64,000 nt of DNA from Mycobacterium sp. ITM-2016-00316 (GTDB lineage Bacteria > Actinomycetota > Actinomycetes > Mycobacteriales > Mycobacteriaceae). Position 1 is the stretch's first letter, and the number at the start of each line of letters is the position of its first letter. The stretch lies in NCBI RefSeq assembly GCF_002968335.2, contig NZ_CP134398.1, positions 4,836,001 through 4,900,000 on the forward strand, in the 5' to 3' direction. Shown one piece after another: positions 60,941 through 64,000 of this stretch. The position numbers and the translations under genes were made by a program. Below the pieces are notes generated by a model. The model saw nothing but the letters and a program-made list of their open reading frames with translations. It was not told the DNA's origin and did no database searches.

Positions 60941-62490
60941 GACGTGACACCTCCGTCGGCCGGGATCACCGTGTAGGCGTCCAGCGAACGCATCGGGGCG
61001 ACCGGGAGGTCCAGGATCAGCGCGTCCCCGGGCGGGCGGGGTTGCGGGGTTCCCGCGCCGGCGGCCAGGATGGAGCGCACGTCGGCAGCGCGGAACCGCC
61101 GAAAGGCCACCGCCCGGCGCAACGCCGCGGTCAGTGCGTCGGTGCCGTGCGCGGCACCCAACCCGAGCAGGACCTCCAGTTCAGAGCCCAGTCGAGTGTT
61201 GCCGATCGCCGCGGCTCCGATGAGGAATGCCTCGGCATCCGCGCCCAGAGCGCAGAACTGCTGCTCGGTCGTGGTTCGGGGTCGTGGACCCCGGTTTGGT
61301 GCTGGTCGTGGCCCGTCGTAGTGTGCGTCGAGGATCGACGCACTGCCTGGGGCGGCGAGTTCGTGTTCGGCCACGACCGTCCCGGTGGCGGGTTCGACCA
61401 GGCAGACCGCGCCGTGATCGACCACGACGGCGACGTTGGTCCCGATCAGCCGGGTCGGTACGGAGTAGCGGGCCGAGCCGTATCGGATACATGACAGTCG
61501 GTCGACCTTGCGCAGTACCGAGGGTGCCCCGATCTGCAACCGCAGCGACGGTAGTGGTTGCAGCAGTTCACGTTCGACGATCAGTCGTTCGTTGGGAACG
61601 GTACAGATCTCCGAGTGCATCGTGGCGTTGACTTCGGCACACCATGCTCTCGCCGCCGTGTTGGCGGCCCGCAGATCCAGACCGCGGCCCGCGATGGCGG
61701 CCTCGGTTAACAACGGGACGGCCAGGTCGCGTTGGGCGTAGCCGCACAAGTTCTCCACGATGCCCTTCGATTCGGGATCCGATGCGTGGCAGAAGTCGGG
61801 TGCGAACCCGTAATGTCCTGCCAGCCGCACGTATTCGGCGGTCGGGATCACCACGTTGGCGACCACCCCGCCCTTGAGGCACGCCATCCGGTCGGCCAAC
61901 ACCCGGGCCGGCACGCCGCCGATCGCGTTGAACGTTTCTGCGATCAGTGCCAGCGTGGTGGAGGCTTTCTGGTCGGTGGCGAACGCGACGAACCGCCACC
62001 GTGAGAACGCCAGCACCGCGCAGAACAGGAACAATCCCGGCGCGGCCTGGGCCCAGTCGATGACCAGATACTCGCCCGGTGACCACACCGCCGGGCGTCG
62101 CCCTCGATGATGCTCGTTGCGCCACAACGTCTTCGCCTCGGCGACCAGGCGGCGGAAGTTGCGGGCGGATCCCTGATAACCGGCAGCCCTGGCAATGGGC
62201 AGCATCCGCTTGGCCGACATCCGGCCCTGGGACTTCGCGATACGTTCGGTGACCAAGTCGGTCACCGCATCGTAGTTGTGGGCCCGTTGGGCCCGTGGCG
62301 GTATGTTATCGCCGGCTTCGAACTTCTTCACGATCCGTTTGACGGTCTTGGGGGTGGTGTGGCAGAGGTCGGCAGCACCTCGGTACGACCCGACTTGTTG
62401 GTAGGCGGAAATGATGTCCATGCGGTCCTTCGCAGACTTCAATGGAACTCCCCGGTGGTGGTGTCTGGTTGGCACCTTCACCGTCACCAT
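60937..62490 (-). CDS. istA: IS21 transposase IstA (copy 2)
   Basis: 517 residues, matching the copy at 45409, with intact HTH and DDE core (VIDWAQAAPG; ESKGIVENLCGY). Sequence identity between the two copies implies recent transposition or duplication. Confidence 0.96.
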   Translation of the reverse strand: MVTVKVPTRHHHRGVPLKSAKDRMDIISAYQQVGSYRGAADLCHTTPKTVKRIVKKFEAGDNIPPRAQRAHNYDAVTDLVTERIAKSQGRMSAKRMLPIARAAGYQGSARNFRRLVAEAKTLWRNEHHRGRRPAVWSPGEYLVIDWAQAAPGLFLFCAVLAFSRWRFVAFATDQKASTTLALIAETFNAIGGVPARVLADRMACLKGGVVANVVIPTAEYVRLAGHYGFAPDFCHASDPESKGIVENLCGYAQRDLAVPLLTEAAIAGRGLDLRAANTAARAWCAEVNATMHSEICTVPNERLIVERELLQPLPSLRLQIGAPSVLRKVDRLSCIRYGSARYSVPTRLIGTNVAVVVDHGAVCLVEPATGTVVAEHELAAPGSASILDAHYDGPRPAPNRGPRPRTTTEQQFCALGADAEAFLIGAAAIGNTRLGSELEVLLGLGAAHGTDALTAALRRAVAFRRFRAADVRSILAAGAGTPQPRPPGDALILDLPVAPMRSLDAYTVIPADGGVTS

Positions 62491-62699
62491 CGGGGCCCAC
62501 AGTTCCTGATCGACACGACGAACACGGGGTGGGGACTTCTATCTGGCCACCAGCGGGGACCTCTACTTGGCCACCAGAGAGGACTTTTTCATGGCCACGG
62601 ACACGCGGTCGACGCAAAGGGGGATGTCGATGCGACACCTGGGGGCGAAGGAGAGCTTTTCCAGTGGTTTCGGCCCGATGAGGTCGCCGGACTCGAAAC

Positions 62700-63195
62700 A
62701 TGGCCCGGGACAGCACTTCTGTAGAGAAGCTCGTCTCCCCAACCGTCAGTGCATCAACGTTGGACAACCTGCGGACGGCCTACGCATCGCTTTCCGACGA
62801 GGCGTTGAACCACAATGCACTGGTGTGGCAAACGCCGGCCCTTGCGCTGACGACCGAGGCCTTCCTGCTCACCATCGCAATCGGTGCCGAATCCTCCCCG
62901 CCAGGCTCGTCGCCTCTTTTCTGAAACTGACGCTCTCGATACTCTGTCTGCAATTGATGGCGAAGCACAGAGAGATGGCCGTAGGAAATCGAGGGGATCT
63001 TGTTGCCCTGGAACGTCGGCTCGGGCTCGAGCAGTTCCATGGAAAGCCCCGCCGAAAACTAGAGGGCTGGCTGCCTACCGGAGTGGCCGATGGTGGATGT
63101 TCGGCTTCGTTACAGTGGCTGTTCTGGCCTTCGGCATTCTCGTATCGTCAGTGGCCGAACTGATATGGCCGCATCGATGGAGCCCGTTCAGCTGA
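62700..63195 (+). pseudogene. Small membrane protein broken by two frameshifts
   Basis: Three consecutive frames each encode one part of a plausible two- or three-helix membrane protein. ATG 62700 gives STLDNLRTAYASLSDEALNH and a first helix (VWQTPALALTTEAFLLTIAI). Near 62900 the sense moves to another frame: LVASFLKLTLSILCLQLMAK, then LVALERRLGLEQF. Near 63090 it moves to the third: WWMFGFVTVAVLAFGILVSS, ending at 63195. Family unknown, but the pattern of helices and a short charged loop is that of small accessory membrane proteins. The start overlaps the NUDIX 3' end by 25 bp. Confidence 0.6.
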
Positions 63196-63219
63196 TCGTT
63201 AAAGCCGGCGGGACATGCA

Positions 63220-64000
63220 TCAATCGACTTCACCCTGGTAGCGATCATGCCACCAGGCGACGATTCTCTTGCGCCCATCGTCGATCTTTTCCTGCATCAA
63301 ACCACCGTCGAAGTCCTCCTCCAGCCAATCGCGCAACGCTGTCAGGGAGTCACCGTCCCGGCACCAGTCAGCGGACGGTATGGCGGGGAGGTGGTCGCTC
63401 ACGGCGAGGTGATACCGCAACAGGTGGTCCGAACCGGTTGTGTAGGCCTCCAAACCAAACGACTTGCGCAGCTCCGAGTGTTCCGGCCTGTTGAGCGCCT
63501 GACAGACGTTGTGGATCAGCGCTGTCGCCATCCTGATGGAGACCCGATGGTCTTCGAATCTCAGAGTCTCCTGATCCCACAGGACCTCACAGTCAATGTC
63601 CCGAGGTTCGACACCGTACGGTGACGCCATCTGAACAGCCAGGTCTGACAGATCCATGCGCAGTCTTGCTGTCATCGCAACGCGGGTGTTGAAGTGTGTA
63701 AGATACACCGGCAATGCCATCAGGTCGACCTTGTCGATCGCGTCGACGCCGACGATTCGATGAACGGTCGCCGCAGCGCCTTTCGCGGCGTTGAGGTCGT
63801 CGTGAATGACACGCCCCAGTTCCTCTCGGCCGGCCAACACGGCTTGTCGTCCGACCTGCGCGGCGACCGCTACCGTCCGGTCATGTTCCCGCAGTGTCCC
63901 GCCCAATTGCAGTGTCAGCAGCGCGCACATGAATGCGACCGGGATGTAGGCGCGTTCCCATTGGCCGATGTAGACGCTGGTCGCCACCGCCGCCACCACC
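63220..64000 (-). CDS. Membrane histidine-kinase-like protein, paralogue, partial
   Basis: The C-terminal ~259 residues are in the window; the N-terminus lies beyond the right edge. It shares with the 53618-55102 protein the blocks GREELGRVIHDDLNAAKGAA, QMASPYGVEP, VSIRMATALIHNVCQALNRP and YHLAVSDHLPAIPSADWC. One or two membrane helices are visible at the start (YIPVAFMCALLTLQ). It implies a second copy of the kinase module to the right. No receiver gene follows its stop here, unlike the first copy. Confidence 0.75.
   Translation of the reverse strand, partial: VVAAVATSVYIGQWERAYIPVAFMCALLTLQLGGTLREHDRTVAVAAQVGRQAVLAGREELGRVIHDDLNAAKGAAATVHRIVGVDAIDKVDLMALPVYLTHFNTRVAMTARLRMDLSDLAVQMASPYGVEPRDIDCEVLWDQETLRFEDHRVSIRMATALIHNVCQALNRPEHSELRKSFGLEAYTTGSDHLLRYHLAVSDHLPAIPSADWCRDGDSLTALRDWLEEDFDGGLMQEKIDDGRKRIVAWWHDRYQGEVD

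Larger units (their letters stand above)
60065..62603 (-). mobile_element. IS21-family insertion sequence, copy 2
   Basis: 2,539 bp, the same length as copy 1, same orientation, ends TGTC...GACA. Flanked by a perfect 5-bp direct repeat CGCGG (60060-60064 and 62604-62608), the target-site duplication. Left and right ends hold spaced repeats around GGCCA and GTCCCC. Carries intact istA and istB. It interrupts the NUDIX gene. Confidence 0.96.
59716..62724 (+). pseudogene. NUDIX hydrolase (DUF4916-like) interrupted by IS21 copy 2
   Basis: The 5' part (59716-60064) reads LPMACVDFVPVQRGPAGDID, LLWCHLGGRIRRSETVAEAL (a degenerate Nudix box) and DPRKHAVSVCYAV. The 3' part (62609-62724) reads VDAKGDVDATPGGEGELFQW, FRPDEVAGLETWPGTALL. 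Removing the IS and one copy of the CGCGG duplication rejoins them in frame as VCYAVDAKGDVD. So the insertion is simple and fairly recent. The Nudix box lacks the usual REUxEE glutamates, so activity was doubtful even before. Confidence 0.85.

Noticed and set aside
44537..62603. Composite transposon mobilised by the two IS21 copies
   Set aside because: Copy 2 has its own 5-bp duplication and interrupts a gene that is restorable across it, so it arrived on its own; the 13 kb between did not come in with the pair.
40340..64000. CRISPR array or prophage
   Set aside because: No regularly spaced repeats, integrase, capsid, terminase or lysis genes seen; one Cas10-like remnant alone is not a CRISPR locus.

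Overview
The window is high-GC DNA from a mycobacterium, most likely a fast-growing Mycolicibacterium-type species. The evidence is several conserved mycobacterial neighbourhoods: the divergent ku/ligD pair, the SDR / DapB-like / mntH / PgaH-like block (like Rv0927c-Rv0924c of M. tuberculosis), and the sigK operon ending in rskA. GTG starts, ATGA/GTGA gene overlaps and mycothiol-type DinB enzymes fit the same picture. These assignments come from reading the sequence and from memory of the families; no search was run.

Bases 1 to about 40,340 look like ordinary chromosome. In order: a partial thiolase and a divergent LysR regulator; a membrane diguanylate cyclase; a lipoprotein serine hydrolase; a TetR / SRPBCC / acyl-CoA-dehydrogenase-like cluster; LigD and Ku for non-homologous end joining; a tRNA-Ile with anticodon TAT; the SDR / DapB-like / MntH / GGCT-PgaH-fusion block; the SigK operon behind a SigK-type promoter that appears to give a leaderless transcript; an LLM oxidoreductase, a DinB protein, an AI-2E-family transporter, CsbD and tRNA-Arg(CCT). 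Next comes a TetR/SDR/hydrolase/DinB cluster with a perfect 32-bp palindromic operator, then two more TetR genes, an MFS pump and an AhpD-like protein. A PP2C phosphatase / CHASE3 histidine kinase / response regulator operon faces an RsbW-like kinase and a STAS protein (partner switching). The region closes with an ECF sigma factor translationally coupled to an O6-alkylguanine methyltransferase, and a thiolase / carotenoid oxygenase / tandem-HxlR operon.

From about 40,340 to the end the content changes to accessory DNA: rare domain families, many broken genes and two identical 2,539-bp IS21-family elements (44,537-47,075 and 60,065-62,603) in the same orientation. It holds a DUF6745-type three-gene module. 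Beside it is what looks like one large gene, TIR - STAND NTPase - non-catalytic FGE-like domain, cut in two by IS copy 1. A Cas10/GGDEF-like gene is broken by an amber codon. Next is a possible undescribed signalling system: a degenerate membrane histidine kinase, a receiver protein and an alpha/beta hydrolase in one overlapping operon, divergent from a LuxR-HTH gene, a four-helix TrkA-type channel protein carrying a RyR domain and a PGDYG-like domain, a second LuxR-HTH gene, and a stand-alone tandem PGDYG-like protein. A paralogue of the kinase starts the next module at the right edge. A NUDIX gene is interrupted by IS copy 2 with a clear 5-bp target duplication (CGCGG); removing the IS restores its frame.

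Several accessory or edge genes differ from an intact frame by a single base (25,452-26,346; 47,918-48,696; end of the 55,701 gene; 62,700-63,195). These may be real decay or assembly indels, and the raw reads should decide.
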